Source: Maribacter sp. ACAM166
Lineage (GTDB): Bacteria > Bacteroidota > Bacteroidia > Flavobacteriales > Flavobacteriaceae
NCBI RefSeq assembly: GCF_005771495.1
Contig: NZ_VAUW01000001.1
Location: 124,001-188,000, forward strand
Length of the DNA: 64,000 bases
Direction of reading: 5' to 3'
Positions within the stretch are counted from its first letter, which is position 1; each line of letters starts with the position of its first letter. The notes beneath the pieces were generated by a model. It saw only the letters and a program-made list of their open reading frames with translations. It ran no database searches and had not been told where the DNA came from. The position numbers were made by a program, and so were the translations under genes. Below, in pieces: positions 1-10,064 of the stretch.

Positions 1-1156
1 ATATAGCAAAAGCGATAACAGATAATATCATACCAATCATGAAAATGGTATAAGTCCAACGTAAGAGTGTATATTTTCTATTTAACACGATACCAAGAAA
101 ATAAAGGTCCTTAGTTAAAGAGGTATAGATATAGTCTTTGTCTTTAATCATTTCTTGAATTGCCCACTCATATTCTCCCAATTTCATTTTATGAAAATTA
201 CCGAAGAACAATAGGTTTACATTTTTATTCTCAACATCTTCCTTGGTGAATTCACCACTGGTAACATTGGGCCTGGTCGCCAAAACAGCTAGGATCATTG
301 AAACAATAGCAAATAACACGAATATTACCGTTGGGTAAATTAAGTAGTCATTTGATGGGTTATCTAATTTCGGTATTAGGTTTGACAATGCCAACGAGAT
401 TATAATCGCATTTACAGACAATAAAATGTTTGCCTTTGTATCTGCAATATCACTTAGTGTAATGTGATTTTTTAAGGTTACCCTGTACAAAGTCTGTATA
501 CCACGATCCGGACTTTCTCCCTTAAATTGGGCTTTGAGTCTTTCTTTTTTAGCGATCTTTTTCTCAGATTTTTTATCCTTGATTAATTTTCTCAGATTTT
601 TATCCTTCTTTATAAGCCAGTGCTCTTTAGCGTAATCGGTATAATATTGATGATTGGTTCTAAATACTTGTATGTTTTCTTGTAGCCATTCTTTTTGGCT
701 ATAATTTTTAACGCCTAATAATTTCAGTTCTTCTCGTAATAACTCTGTAGTTTCAATATAACTACTTTGCGCAAAGTGAGAGGAATCTGCATCTCGTATG
801 ATTTTTTCCATTAAATTAGTAGGCTTGGTATTCCATTTTGTAGCCCGAATGCACCCTTTTATTTTCTCAATTTTGTCAAGGGTATAACCTACTTTCGTTA
901 GGAATTTCTCAGCTATTTCACAACTACTTTCCTCATGGTCTTCAATACCTTTTGTGTAGCCAGTGTCATGTAGCCAGGCTACTAGCTCCAAAATCTCCTT
1001 TTCCTGATTTGATAGAGAACATGATTCCAATAATTCTTTAGTACTTTTAACAACTCGTTGTGTATGTCTTAGGTTGTGGTATAAAAAGTTCTTATCCAAA
1101 TGATTGGTAAGTAATTCAACCACAAACTGTTGTGTCTTATCTAAGATATCTGACAT
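1..1156 (-). CDS. HD-domain / PycTM-like membrane protein (3' end cut by window edge)
   Basis: The reading frame begins at ATG 1156 and stays open to the left edge (385 codons seen). Residues 1-200 form an HD phosphohydrolase domain: YHNLRHT at 26-32, the HD doublet His63-Asp64 in WLHDTGY, and the distal DAD at 122-124. A Lys/Glu-rich linker (183-212) leads to a segment LSDIADTKANILLSVNA (234-250) followed by hydrophobic helices. That segment is characteristic of the DUF5706/PycTM family, the membrane effector module of Pycsar cyclic-pyrimidine defence. In flavobacteria HD-PycTM fusions are common and their function is untested. The HD part could hydrolyse a nucleotide signal that the TM part senses. 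No cyclase is visible in this window, and genes beyond the edge are unknown. The gene is divergent from the next one, with a 56-bp gap. Confidence 0.8.
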   Translation of the reverse strand, partial: MSDILDKTQQFVVELLTNHLDKNFLYHNLRHTQRVVKSTKELLESCSLSNQEKEILELVAWLHDTGYTKGIEDHEESSCEIAEKFLTKVGYTLDKIEKIKGCIRATKWNTKPTNLMEKIIRDADSSHFAQSSYIETTELLREELKLLGVKNYSQKEWLQENIQVFRTNHQYYTDYAKEHWLIKKDKNLRKLIKDKKSEKKIAKKERLKAQFKGESPDRGIQTLYRVTLKNHITLSDIADTKANILLSVNAIIISLALSNLIPKLDNPSNDYLIYPTVIFVLFAIVSMILAVLATRPNVTSGEFTKEDVENKNVNLLFFGNFHKMKLGEYEWAIQEMIKDKDYIYTSLTKDLYFLGIVLNRKYTLLRWTYTIFMIGMILSVIAFAI

Positions 1157-1212
1157 AGAAAAAATTGGTTAGAATTACCCAAATTACGAAAATTTAAAGG
1201 GGGTTTATTGCT

Positions 1213-4200
1213 ATGAAAAAATATTATGCTTATTTATTGCTTTTACTGGTTATTACTGGTTGTGCCACCTATAGTACAAAGTATGTGGATGACAAATATG
1301 CTATCGACGTTATCGAGCTAAAAGAAGTTTCTCATACCTTTTATTTAGTAGGGGATGCAGGGCTGTCTCCAATGGGTGGAATGAACCCTGCCCTTAAAAT
1401 TTTCAAGGACAAATTGGATGAAGCAGATAAGAATAGTACTGCTATTTTTTTAGGGGACAATATCTACCCTGCAGGATTGCCAGACCCTAAAGATTCTACT
1501 GTAGCGTATTTGACAGCTAAAAATCATTTGGATGCACAATTGAAAACACTTGACAATTTTAAAGGCAGACCACTTTTTATACCAGGTAATCATGATTGGT
1601 ATACAGAAGGTTTAATCGGTTTGGAACGTGAAGAAGATTATATTAAAAAAGCTCTAAAGCAAAAAAATCCTTTCCTACCCGAGAATGGATGTCCTATCGA
1701 TGTTGTAGAAATAGGAGATGATGTTGCTATCATAACCATTGATACCGAGTGGTACTTGACGAATTGGGACAAGCGGCCTGATATAAATGATAAATGTAAT
1801 ATAAAAAGTAGGGAGAAGTTTTTCTTGGAGCTTGAAGATGCCATAAAAGATTACCGAGACCGAACTACGGTTATTGCCATGCACCATCCTACAAGTAGTT
1901 ATGGTCCACATGGTGGGCAATTTTCATTGAGAAAGCAATTTTATCCTAAAGAATTGCCTTTTCCAATACCGGTTTTAGGAACTTTTATCAATGTATTAAG
2001 AACTACTTCCGGTGCTTCTATAGAAGACTTAAACAATAAGCGATATAATGAGTTAATGAAAAGGGTGACCACATTGGCGCAATTTTCTGAACGCGTAGTT
2101 TTTGCATCTGGTCATGAACATTCACTACAATATATTGTAGAAAATAATACACCACAAATTGTAAGTGGTGCCGGTGCAAAAGAAGGAACGACCCGATTAT
2201 TGAACGGTTCGCAGTTTAATACTGGGAGAATGGGGTATGCTACCTTAGAGGTATATACCGATGGTTCTTCGAGAGTTCGATTTTATGGTGTAGGTGATGA
2301 TGAAAAGGAAGAATTTTTATTTACCAATGTTGTATTGCCTCCCAAGCAAAAGAAATTTATAGGTGATTTTACGACCGATTTTCCAGATACTATAAAGGCG
2401 TCGGTATATACTCAAGATGAAATCGATAAAAGTGGCTTTTTTAAAACTATTTGGGGTAATCGTTACCGAAAGTATTATGGAACTAAGGTTAAAGTACCAA
2501 CTGTAAATCTAGATACATTAATGGGTGGTTTGGAACCGGTTAAAAAGGGCGGCGGACATCAGTCTAAATCATTACGCTTACGACGCAAAGATGGTAGGGA
2601 ATATGTTATGAGGGCATTACGAAAAAGTGCAGAGCTCTATTTGCAGTCAATGGCTTTTCAAGATCAGTATGTGCTAGATGATTTAAAAGAGACCTACACC
2701 CAAGAATTATTACAAGACTTTTATACGGGTGCTCATCCATATGGGCCATTTACTACAGGTATACTTTCAGATGCCGTAAATCTCTATCATACTAATCCTG
2801 TGTTATATTATGTACCCAAACAACCTGCGTTAAAGGAATATAATGAGTCTTTTGGTGATGAACTATATATGATAGAAGAGCATACAGGTGATGGTCATGG
2901 AGATTTAGCAAGTTTTGGTTATGCCAATGAGTTGAAGAGTACCGATAGTATGCTTGAAGACTTGCGTGATGATGAGAAGTATGAGGTAGATAAAGATCTT
3001 TATTTAAGAGCCAGACTTTTTGATATGGTTTTAGGAGATTGGGATAGGCATGTTGACCAATGGAGATGGGCAGAATTTAAAGATGAGGAAAAAGATAAAA
3101 TTATTTATCGACCAGTACCTAGAGATCGAGATCAAGTGTTTTCTAAAATGGGAGATGGAGTATTAATGAATATTGCAACTCGTATTATACCAAGCTTAAG
3201 ACTTATGGAAGGTTTTACCGAGGAGATACGAAGTGTAAAAGGCTTTAATTCATCACCTATGACCTATGTTTTGGATTTGGCTTTACTAGGGGAGACCGAA
3301 AAAAGGCAATGGTTGTCCCAAGCGAAATACTTACAAGAAAACTTAACACCAGATGCCGTTGATAAAGCATTTAAAGCTTTTCCAGAAGAAGTGCGTGATG
3401 AAACCGTCACGGAAATTAAAAATATCTTATTGGAACGGTTAAGTCGTATTCAAGATACAGCTAAAAAGTATTACAATGTTCTTAATAAATACGCAGTAGT
3501 TGTAGGTACCGACAAAGATGATTGGTTTGAGATAAATAGATTAAATAACAAGGAGACAGAGGTAAAAGTATATCGAAATATAGATGATAAGAAGGAAAAA
3601 TTGTTTTACAATAAGGTTTTTACAACTGAAGACACGAATGAAATATGGGTTTTTGGATTGGATGATGATGATATTTTTGAAGTTGAAAATCCCTCAAATT
3701 TTAATGGTGTTAAAGTAAGAATTATAGGTGGTCATAATAATGATATCTATCGAGTGAAGAGTGGGAAGAAAGTTGCTTTGTATGATTACAAAAGCAAGAA
3801 TAATACATTTGAAGAAACTGGTGGGGCTAAAGTCAAACTATCAAATGATTATGAGCTTAATACCTACCAACCCCTAAAATTAAGAAATAGTTTTAGTCAG
3901 ATAATCCCAACCGTTGGTTTTAATCCAGATGATGGTATACGTATAGGGTTCTTGAACACGTATACCTATAATGGGTTTAGACAAAATCCATTTACTCAGC
4001 AGCATACGTTTGGGGCTTCCTATTATTTTGCTACAAGTGGTTTTGATTTTAAATATCAAGGAGAGTTTGCGCATATATTTGAGAATTGGAATGGTGAAGT
4101 TATGGCAAGGTTTACTAGTCCCAATTTTGCTGTGAACTTTTTCGGATATGGGAATAACTCGATAAATCTAGACGATGATTTAGAACTTGATTATAATCGA

Positions 4201-4929
4201 GTAAAATTAAGACAAATAGAGTTTTCACCTTCTTTAGTATGGAGAGGGCAATTAGGTGCAAAAGTTAAGCTTGGAGTTTCCTTTCAAAATATAAGTGTTG
4301 AAGAAACAGATAATAGATTTATAAATACCTTTTATCAGCAAAATGGCGAAGAGACAAATAGTGATTTTTTAGGCGTACATGCAGGGTATTCCTTCGAAAA
4401 TAAAGACAACAAGGCTTTTCCAACGTTGGGTATGGCTACCTCTTTATATATAGGGTTTAAGGACAATATTTCTAATGATGGTGGTAATTATGGATATATA
4501 ATTCCATCCATTGGTTTTGATTATAAATTGGTCCCTAATGGTAGGTTGGTGTTGGCTACTAAATGGAAAGCTCATTTTAATATGGGTGATGGGTATGAGT
4601 TTTATCAGGCCGCAAGTATAGGTGGTGCCGATGGTTTGCGAGGCTTTAGAAACCAGCGTTTTACCGGTAAAACTGCTTACTATCAAAATACAGACATAAG
4701 ATTTAGCCTTAAAAAGAAACGTACGCGATTGCTGCCAATGGCTATGGGTGTGTTTGGTGGGTTTGACTATGGAAGGGTATGGTACCCGGGTGTACGTTCT
4801 GAGCGATGGCATACATCCTATGGCGGTGGATTCTTTTTAAATGCTTCTGATATCATATCCATCAAAACAGCACTTTTTGCAAGTGAAGATGGACCGAGAT
4901 TTTCTTTTGGTTTAGGCTTTGGTTTCTAG
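1213..4929 (+). CDS. Lipoprotein metallophosphoesterase fused to Omp85/BamA-like outer-membrane barrel
   Basis: This 1238-residue protein starts with a lipoprotein signal ending in ITGC (Cys17). Residues 40-310 are a calcineurin-like phosphoesterase with all metal-site motifs: GDAG (47-50), GDNIYPAG (81-88), GNHDW (125-129), HHPT (225-228) and GHEHS (301-305). A middle part (about 440-800) has a Gly-rich start, a Lys in YVMRALRK and a GDWDRHVDQW segment near 609. From about 890 to the end it is a beta-barrel with the Omp85 signature GGADGLRGFRNQRF and a terminal Phe, so it should sit in the outer membrane. Flavobacteria carry such metallophosphoesterase/BamA fusions. The substrate is unknown. 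It stands alone and converges on the next gene 12 bp away. Confidence 0.9.
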   Translation: MKKYYAYLLLLLVITGCATYSTKYVDDKYAIDVIELKEVSHTFYLVGDAGLSPMGGMNPALKIFKDKLDEADKNSTAIFLGDNIYPAGLPDPKDSTVAYLTAKNHLDAQLKTLDNFKGRPLFIPGNHDWYTEGLIGLEREEDYIKKALKQKNPFLPENGCPIDVVEIGDDVAIITIDTEWYLTNWDKRPDINDKCNIKSREKFFLELEDAIKDYRDRTTVIAMHHPTSSYGPHGGQFSLRKQFYPKELPFPIPVLGTFINVLRTTSGASIEDLNNKRYNELMKRVTTLAQFSERVVFASGHEHSLQYIVENNTPQIVSGAGAKEGTTRLLNGSQFNTGRMGYATLEVYTDGSSRVRFYGVGDDEKEEFLFTNVVLPPKQKKFIGDFTTDFPDTIKASVYTQDEIDKSGFFKTIWGNRYRKYYGTKVKVPTVNLDTLMGGLEPVKKGGGHQSKSLRLRRKDGREYVMRALRKSAELYLQSMAFQDQYVLDDLKETYTQELLQDFYTGAHPYGPFTTGILSDAVNLYHTNPVLYYVPKQPALKEYNESFGDELYMIEEHTGDGHGDLASFGYANELKSTDSMLEDLRDDEKYEVDKDLYLRARLFDMVLGDWDRHVDQWRWAEFKDEEKDKIIYRPVPRDRDQVFSKMGDGVLMNIATRIIPSLRLMEGFTEEIRSVKGFNSSPMTYVLDLALLGETEKRQWLSQAKYLQENLTPDAVDKAFKAFPEEVRDETVTEIKNILLERLSRIQDTAKKYYNVLNKYAVVVGTDKDDWFEINRLNNKETEVKVYRNIDDKKEKLFYNKVFTTEDTNEIWVFGLDDDDIFEVENPSNFNGVKVRIIGGHNNDIYRVKSGKKVALYDYKSKNNTFEETGGAKVKLSNDYELNTYQPLKLRNSFSQIIPTVGFNPDDGIRIGFLNTYTYNGFRQNPFTQQHTFGASYYFATSGFDFKYQGEFAHIFENWNGEVMARFTSPNFAVNFFGYGNNSINLDDDLELDYNRVKLRQIEFSPSLVWRGQLGAKVKLGVSFQNISVEETDNRFINTFYQQNGEETNSDFLGVHAGYSFENKDNKAFPTLGMATSLYIGFKDNISNDGGNYGYIIPSIGFDYKLVPNGRLVLATKWKAHFNMGDGYEFYQAASIGGADGLRGFRNQRFTGKTAYYQNTDIRFSLKKKRTRLLPMAMGVFGGFDYGRVWYPGVRSERWHTSYGGGFFLNASDIISIKTALFASEDGPRFSFGLGFGF

Positions 4930-4941
4930 TAACAATTTTAA

Positions 4942-5793
4942 TTACTCTAAAGAATAGGTATAGAGATTGCCACCAGTGCCATGTGTGCGTTCATCAGAAA
5001 TCAATAAGGTGTTTTCATTAAGAAAACAAACCGATTCTAATTGAGTTCGTGCGCCTAAGTCAATTTCCTGCATTTTACCTTTAGAGAAATCATCCCATGT
5101 AAATTCAGAAAAAATAAAAAGCTTACCGTAGCTAAGGGCTATTATTTTATCTCCTTTAGGTGAAATGTCTATAGAGGTTATTTGGCATATTTTCCATTCT
5201 TTACAAGGTGTAAACGACCCAACTAATGTAGCTTCGTACGATCCTTTTGTATCTGGCAAAGAATAAATATTCGCCTCACCAGAAAAAGGTTTAGAACGAT
5301 TCTTTGTGACTATAAAAAGCTTGTTTCCGTGGTGAAATAATGCTTCTGCATCATAAAACAAGCCATCTTTTTTTGGAGGAAACTCCTTTTGATCAGGATA
5401 ATAAAACTCTATATGTTCAGCATCTATTTTATCACCAGGTTCAATAGTAGGGTTTGGAATTTTATAAATGACTAGATTTTTTCGAGAATTACCATTGTTG
5501 CCAATATCGGCAATGTAGAGGTTGCCTGCCTTGTCCATCGACATATCTTCCCAATCATCATTATCCCCATTTTTAACTTTTAGGCTTTTCAGGATATCGC
5601 CTTTGAAGTTTACTTGGTAAATTTCATCTTCGTTTCCTTTGTCTTCAAGGACCCAAACTGTAGCGTCATTATAGGTGGCCATACCAGAAATTTCTTCTAA
5701 ACTTAATGGTAGGTTTGTGATTACCTCTAATTGTCCATAATTAATACAGGAAGTGAGAATGATTGGTAAACAGTAGAAAAGAAACTTTGACAT
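4942..5793 (-). CDS. Lipoprotein, SdiA-regulated/YjiK-like beta-propeller family
   Basis: I chose the internal ATG at 5793 (283 residues) because it gives a clean lipoprotein signal, MSKFLFYCLPIILTSC. The longer frame to 5862 puts charged residues before it. The mature part resembles SdiA-regulated/YjiK-type propellers: LEEISGMATYND near the start, then GDNDDWEDMSMDKAGNLYIADIGNN, then FYDAEALF, then SVCFLNENTLLISDE. In known propellers of this group such blades face a metal-binding pocket. No catalytic role can be assigned. It lies 81 bp downstream of the PAP2/haloperoxidase gene on the same strand and may share its transcript. Confidence 0.65.
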   Translation of the reverse strand: MSKFLFYCLPIILTSCINYGQLEVITNLPLSLEEISGMATYNDATVWVLEDKGNEDEIYQVNFKGDILKSLKVKNGDNDDWEDMSMDKAGNLYIADIGNNGNSRKNLVIYKIPNPTIEPGDKIDAEHIEFYYPDQKEFPPKKDGLFYDAEALFHHGNKLFIVTKNRSKPFSGEANIYSLPDTKGSYEATLVGSFTPCKEWKICQITSIDISPKGDKIIALSYGKLFIFSEFTWDDFSKGKMQEIDLGARTQLESVCFLNENTLLISDERTHGTGGNLYTYSLE

Positions 5794-5874
5794 GGAGTGC
5801 TTATCCCAATTTTGAATTAAATATATTATTTTTAGGCGGTAAAATAAATTTGTAGAAATCAAATTATTTTACAG

Positions 5875-7242
5875 CTACTGATTTTTTTTCATTTTTATTT
5901 TAGAATTTAACAGATTCCCTACTTTTCTTCCTTGGTCAACACCAACTTCAACAGCAGCCCTATAATGAATGCCACCATACATTCTACTTATTGCTGCTTC
6001 ATCTGCTGCTTCATTAAAGGAAGTATAATTTCTAATTGGAAGTCCAAATGGTGTTTCGGTATCATCAACAAAGCTGAAATCTTCGCCAAAAATACTAGTT
6101 AACGCAGTAGCAGCGGCTCCTGAAACTACACTGTGCCCACTAGTGTATTCAGGAAATGGAGGCGTCTGTAAAATGGGCTTCCAATTTTCGTCTATATGCT
6201 GATTGATCAGAGTTTCAGGTCTAATTAAATTACTCCTATACTTTTCATCCCAACAACTTATAAATGCATCAGCTATGGCTAAAGAAGTTTTGGTGTATGC
6301 AAATACGGTGTCATCAAAATTACGCTTCGTTTTTCTAGATGCTATTTTAGTAATACCAATCCAATGGGCACCAGGGGTGATTTTTTTGGTAGCAAACATT
6401 AAATGCCCTCTTGTAACCGATACATATGGATTACAATCCCAAAATTTTGCTATCGCTACTTCCTCAGATTCATCTCCGTTTTCAGTTATTCTGTTACTGA
6501 TATCATATACCTCTATCAGCTCTTTATAAAAATCTGAATCTTTTTCCATAGAAAAGGGCGGCGGCGGTATTGGTTTGAATTGTGATGCTGAGTCTAGTAC
6601 AAATGGTCTAATCTTATCCCAATGCGGTTCTATACCATCCATGTAGGCGGGTGGTGTTGGTTGCCATCTAGAAGCCTCATCGGTATTTATAGTAAATTTA
6701 GGCATTGTACGCGTTTGGCTGTATTTGTCGTTTCCCATCCAATCTTTTATATGTTCCGAAACTTTCAAGCCATAGGTTTTTGAAACCTCAAATTCGGTTT
6801 CATTTAAAGTTCTCCATTGATGAAACAAGCTATCTTGCAAAACATCGAATTTATCTTCGGAAAAAATCAACTGTCGACTGATGTTCATATGCGCAATTAA
6901 GGCCGCTAATTGTGGATTAATCCCTTGAACAGTATCTAATTTTGGTACGGGTTTTAAATCAGTAATTTGACCCGCTAATGATTGGTAGTTGGGGTTTACT
7001 TGTGCTATTATTTCGTAAGCGGCAATATTTGGATAAGCAAAAATTCTACTTGCTACAGGCGGAGAAAAGATATCATGAACCATAATTTCCACAATTTTGT
7101 CAATAGAATTGTGTAATTCCCCTGGGGTAATAACAATAGGTTCTTGTTTTTTTTCTTTCGAACAAGAAATTATAAAGGCTAAAAATAGGAAGCCAAAAAA
7201 TTTGTTCAATAAAGTTTTAAGCTTTGTAATAAGATTTTTCAT
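5875..7242 (-). CDS. Vanadium-dependent haloperoxidase / PAP2-family lipoprotein
   Basis: The protein has 455 residues. The N-terminus carries a lipoprotein signal ending in FIISC. The C-terminal third has the vanadate/phosphate-binding residues shared by vanadium haloperoxidases and type 2 phosphatidic acid phosphatases: RPETL (Arg341), TSGHS (Ser368-His370) and SRMYGGIHY (Arg420, His426). An upstream KFWDCNPY block is typical of the haloperoxidase-like branch. The sequence cannot decide between halide oxidation and phosphatase activity. Genes of this type are often found near SusCD/ASPIC-UnbV loci in marine Bacteroidetes (from memory). Here such a locus lies 3 kb away on the same strand. 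CAAAATTA at 7262-7269 is TAATTTTG on the minus strand and a possible -7 box. Confidence 0.85.
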   Translation of the reverse strand: MKNLITKLKTLLNKFFGFLFLAFIISCSKEKKQEPIVITPGELHNSIDKIVEIMVHDIFSPPVASRIFAYPNIAAYEIIAQVNPNYQSLAGQITDLKPVPKLDTVQGINPQLAALIAHMNISRQLIFSEDKFDVLQDSLFHQWRTLNETEFEVSKTYGLKVSEHIKDWMGNDKYSQTRTMPKFTINTDEASRWQPTPPAYMDGIEPHWDKIRPFVLDSASQFKPIPPPPFSMEKDSDFYKELIEVYDISNRITENGDESEEVAIAKFWDCNPYVSVTRGHLMFATKKITPGAHWIGITKIASRKTKRNFDDTVFAYTKTSLAIADAFISCWDEKYRSNLIRPETLINQHIDENWKPILQTPPFPEYTSGHSVVSGAAATALTSIFGEDFSFVDDTETPFGLPIRNYTSFNEAADEAAISRMYGGIHYRAAVEVGVDQGRKVGNLLNSKIKMKKNQ

Positions 7243-7455
7243 GTGACTTTTGGTAAAGGGACAAAATTAAATAAAATTGGGGCTATTAAGTATTCATCAA
7301 GGCTTTAAGATGAGTTTTAATACAGTATTTTGATGATATATCATTTATTCTTGCCTACTGCATGAATGATTTTAAGATAAATCTAACATTTGATTGTGGT
7401 AATCTTAAAATATCCAATATATTTAAGCACTTTATATTTTTCAATTTTCAAATTA

Positions 7456-9108
7456 ATGATAGGGATACTTTCTTTTTTAGGATTTACAATTTTGGTGGCG
7501 GTTATATCATATTTAGCAACCCGGAAAACCGATGAAAAATCGTCTGATGGATATTTTTTAGGAGGGCGAAGTCTTACTGCAGGTGTTATTGCTGGATCTC
7601 TATTATTAACCAACCTGTCTACAGAACAGATTGTTGGATTGAACGGAAGTGCTTACACAGACGGATTATCTGTAATGGCTTGGGAAACATTAGCCGCTAT
7701 AGCAATTGTTATAGCTGCAATATTTTTACTTCCTAGATATTTAAAAGGAGGATTGACTACTGTACCTCAATTTTTAGCGAAACGGTTTGATGTTGCAACC
7801 AAAACTATTACATCGGGTCTTTTTTTAACAGGCTATGTAGTAGTGCTGTTGCCTGTTATTTTATATTCTGGATCTGTTGCTATTAGTGGAATGTTCGACA
7901 TTCCAACATTATTGGATGTGTCGGATAAAACAGCATTGATTATTTGTATTTGGGGAATTGGAATTATAGGGTCTATATACGCAGTTTTTGGAGGTTTAAA
8001 GGCGGTAGCAGTATCAGATTCTATAAATGCAATAGGCTTGTTGACAGGAGGCTTGTTAATTCCAGTATTCGGCTTGATGGCCATTGGTGACGGCAGTGTT
8101 TTTCAAGGTTTAGAAAATTTGATAAGTGCAAACCCAGAACGTTTTGATTCGACGGGTAACACAGGACAGGAAGTGCCATTTTCTACTATTTTTACGGGTA
8201 TGATGTTAGTGCAATTGTTTTACTGGGGGACTAATCAACAAATTATACAAAGAGCATTAGGAGCTAAAAATTTGGCAGAAGGTCAAAAGGGATTGTTGTT
8301 GGCTTCATTTCTTAAAATACTAGGACCATTAATTTTGGTTTTGCCAGGTATGATTGCCTATCATTATTTTGATGGAGGATTAGATTCTAGTGATTTAGCG
8401 TATCCAGAATTAGTACGTGCCGTTTTGCCTAAGCCTTTGGTTGGGTTTTTTGCAGCTGTACTTTTTGGTGCAATATTAAGTTCTTTTAATAGTGTTCTGA
8501 ATAGTTCAGTAACACTTTTTGGAATTGATATTTATAAGCAACATATTAACAAGGAAGCTTCTGAAACTACCGTTGTAAAATATGGTAAGATATTTGGTAT
8601 CTGCTTAGCTTTGGCAGCAATGTTTATTGCCCCATTAATAGCGAATGCAGGCAGTCTATTTAATTACCTGCAGGAAATAAACGGAATCTATAGTATTCCA
8701 ATCTTTACAATTATTGTAGTTGGTTATCTGACTAAAAGAGTGCCTGCAATTGCTGCGAAAGTTGGTATATTTTCAGGATCAGTATTGTATTGCGTAAGTC
8801 AATTCTGGCTGAAAGGTAGGTTTGTAAGCGATGCATTGGCCGAAGCAAAAAGTGCTGGAATTACGGATGCAAATAGTCTTAAGCTGATTGAAGCAGAGGC
8901 TTATCCACATTACTTACATATTATGGCAATTCTGTTTGTGACTAACATTATAATCATGTTGGTTATTGGTGCTATAAAGCCACGTAAAGAGCCGTTTGTG
9001 TTAGAATATACAAATCAAGTCTCTATTACGCCTTACAAATATGTAAATCAAGTGGGGATAGGAATTTGTACTATCGTAATTGGAATTTACATCTATTTTG
9101 CTCAGTAG
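7456..9108 (+). CDS. Sodium:solute symporter (SSS/SLC5 family, vSGLT-like)
   Basis: The protein has 550 residues from ATG 7456. The frame runs back to 7390, but the upstream part lacks the family's N-terminal helix, so the internal start MIGILSFLGF is preferred. It has about 13-14 hydrophobic helices with SSS hallmarks: a short DEKSSDGYFLGGRSL segment before helix 2, NLSTEQIVGLNGSAY, AVFGGLKAV, the NQQIIQRALGAK loop and AILSSFNSVLNSS, which belongs to the sodium-site helix. Relatives import sugars or related solutes with Na+. It is divergent from the PAP2 lipoprotein gene (213 bp between start codons) and converges on the GyrI-like gene. The substrate is not predictable from sequence alone. 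Confidence 0.9.
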   Translation: MIGILSFLGFTILVAVISYLATRKTDEKSSDGYFLGGRSLTAGVIAGSLLLTNLSTEQIVGLNGSAYTDGLSVMAWETLAAIAIVIAAIFLLPRYLKGGLTTVPQFLAKRFDVATKTITSGLFLTGYVVVLLPVILYSGSVAISGMFDIPTLLDVSDKTALIICIWGIGIIGSIYAVFGGLKAVAVSDSINAIGLLTGGLLIPVFGLMAIGDGSVFQGLENLISANPERFDSTGNTGQEVPFSTIFTGMMLVQLFYWGTNQQIIQRALGAKNLAEGQKGLLLASFLKILGPLILVLPGMIAYHYFDGGLDSSDLAYPELVRAVLPKPLVGFFAAVLFGAILSSFNSVLNSSVTLFGIDIYKQHINKEASETTVVKYGKIFGICLALAAMFIAPLIANAGSLFNYLQEINGIYSIPIFTIIVVGYLTKRVPAIAAKVGIFSGSVLYCVSQFWLKGRFVSDALAEAKSAGITDANSLKLIEAEAYPHYLHIMAILFVTNIIIMLVIGAIKPRKEPFVLEYTNQVSITPYKYVNQVGIGICTIVIGIYIYFAQ

Positions 9109-9141
9109 GTGGACTTTTTAATCGGCGTTAAAAGATACGTA

Positions 9142-10050
9142 CTACTGCTCAATGATAATGGGTAAATAAACTTCGGTCTTCCAATTAATTGAATTCCCAC
9201 CCATATCTGGGTTGTTGTAAAATATTTCTATAGCACGTGGTGCTACATCTAAGTTGTTTTTTTTAGCGTAACGTAACAATGCATACCATGCTCTATCTGA
9301 TGTGATGTAATTCCCATGATAAATCGCTTTAATTCCTTTTCTGGCTTCAAGCTTTTTATATTGAATTTCGGTATTCGTTGGTAAGTTTTGTTGAGGTAAA
9401 ACAGGATAGCCAAAATTATAGGAAATACTATCTTTTAATCGATTCCATTCTGTAATCTCCAACATAGGCGGTCCATTTAATTCTACACCGTTTTTTAGCA
9501 GAACTTCACCTATAAAGCTTGAATTTTCCATCATTCCTTTTGCCTTTTCTACTTGTGTTTTCTTAATAGGTATAAAAGCGAGAAATTTTTCAGGAATCTC
9601 TTCAATACCAATAATTGTAATCTTGAAATTATCAACATGGTCTTTGAGTACAGTCATAAAATTAAAAACTATTTTTTCAGAACCAGTAGAGAAATCGGTA
9701 TTTGAAAAAGGGACTAAAAGTTTATTTTTAAGACTATTTATTAGGTTTTTGTCGGTTACACCAACAGTAACTTGTGAAGTGGAATCTGTTAATAATTTAA
9801 TTTGCCAGTCATAAATATGTGTAGAGTCTGCAATATTGAATGTCTGTTGTACATGACTGAGATTAGCATCTTCCCTTAATTCTACTGAACTATCCAAACC
9901 ATTATTCCATAGTTTTAAGGATTGAATAATTGTTTCTGGAAACGTGTTTGATTTAAAATTAATGATATAATCTGCAGATTTGATAAAAAAGTACCAAACC
10001 AAGAATAATGATACTATTATTGAAAAAATATAAATTCTTCTTTTAATCAT
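9142..10050 (-). CDS. Membrane-anchored protein with GyrI-like effector-binding domain
   Basis: The protein has 302 residues from ATG 10050 (a longer frame to 10092 lacks support). An N-terminal helix (about 5-22) anchors the protein. Residues 25-150 resemble a polyketide-cyclase/SRPBCC-like region. Residues 195-300 fit the GyrI-like/bacterial transcription-activator effector-binding fold, with GPPMLEI, KGIKAIYHGNY and the closing YLPIIIEQ. There is no DNA-binding domain, so it may bind a small molecule in the periplasm. It lies downstream of the triple ASPIC/UnbV genes on the same strand, 89 bp from the last one, and may be the tail of that operon. Confidence 0.7.
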   Translation of the reverse strand: MIKRRIYIFSIIVSLFLVWYFFIKSADYIINFKSNTFPETIIQSLKLWNNGLDSSVELREDANLSHVQQTFNIADSTHIYDWQIKLLTDSTSQVTVGVTDKNLINSLKNKLLVPFSNTDFSTGSEKIVFNFMTVLKDHVDNFKITIIGIEEIPEKFLAFIPIKKTQVEKAKGMMENSSFIGEVLLKNGVELNGPPMLEITEWNRLKDSISYNFGYPVLPQQNLPTNTEIQYKKLEARKGIKAIYHGNYITSDRAWYALLRYAKKNNLDVAPRAIEIFYNNPDMGGNSINWKTEVYLPIIIEQ

Positions 10051-10064
10051 ATTGTTTATAATGT

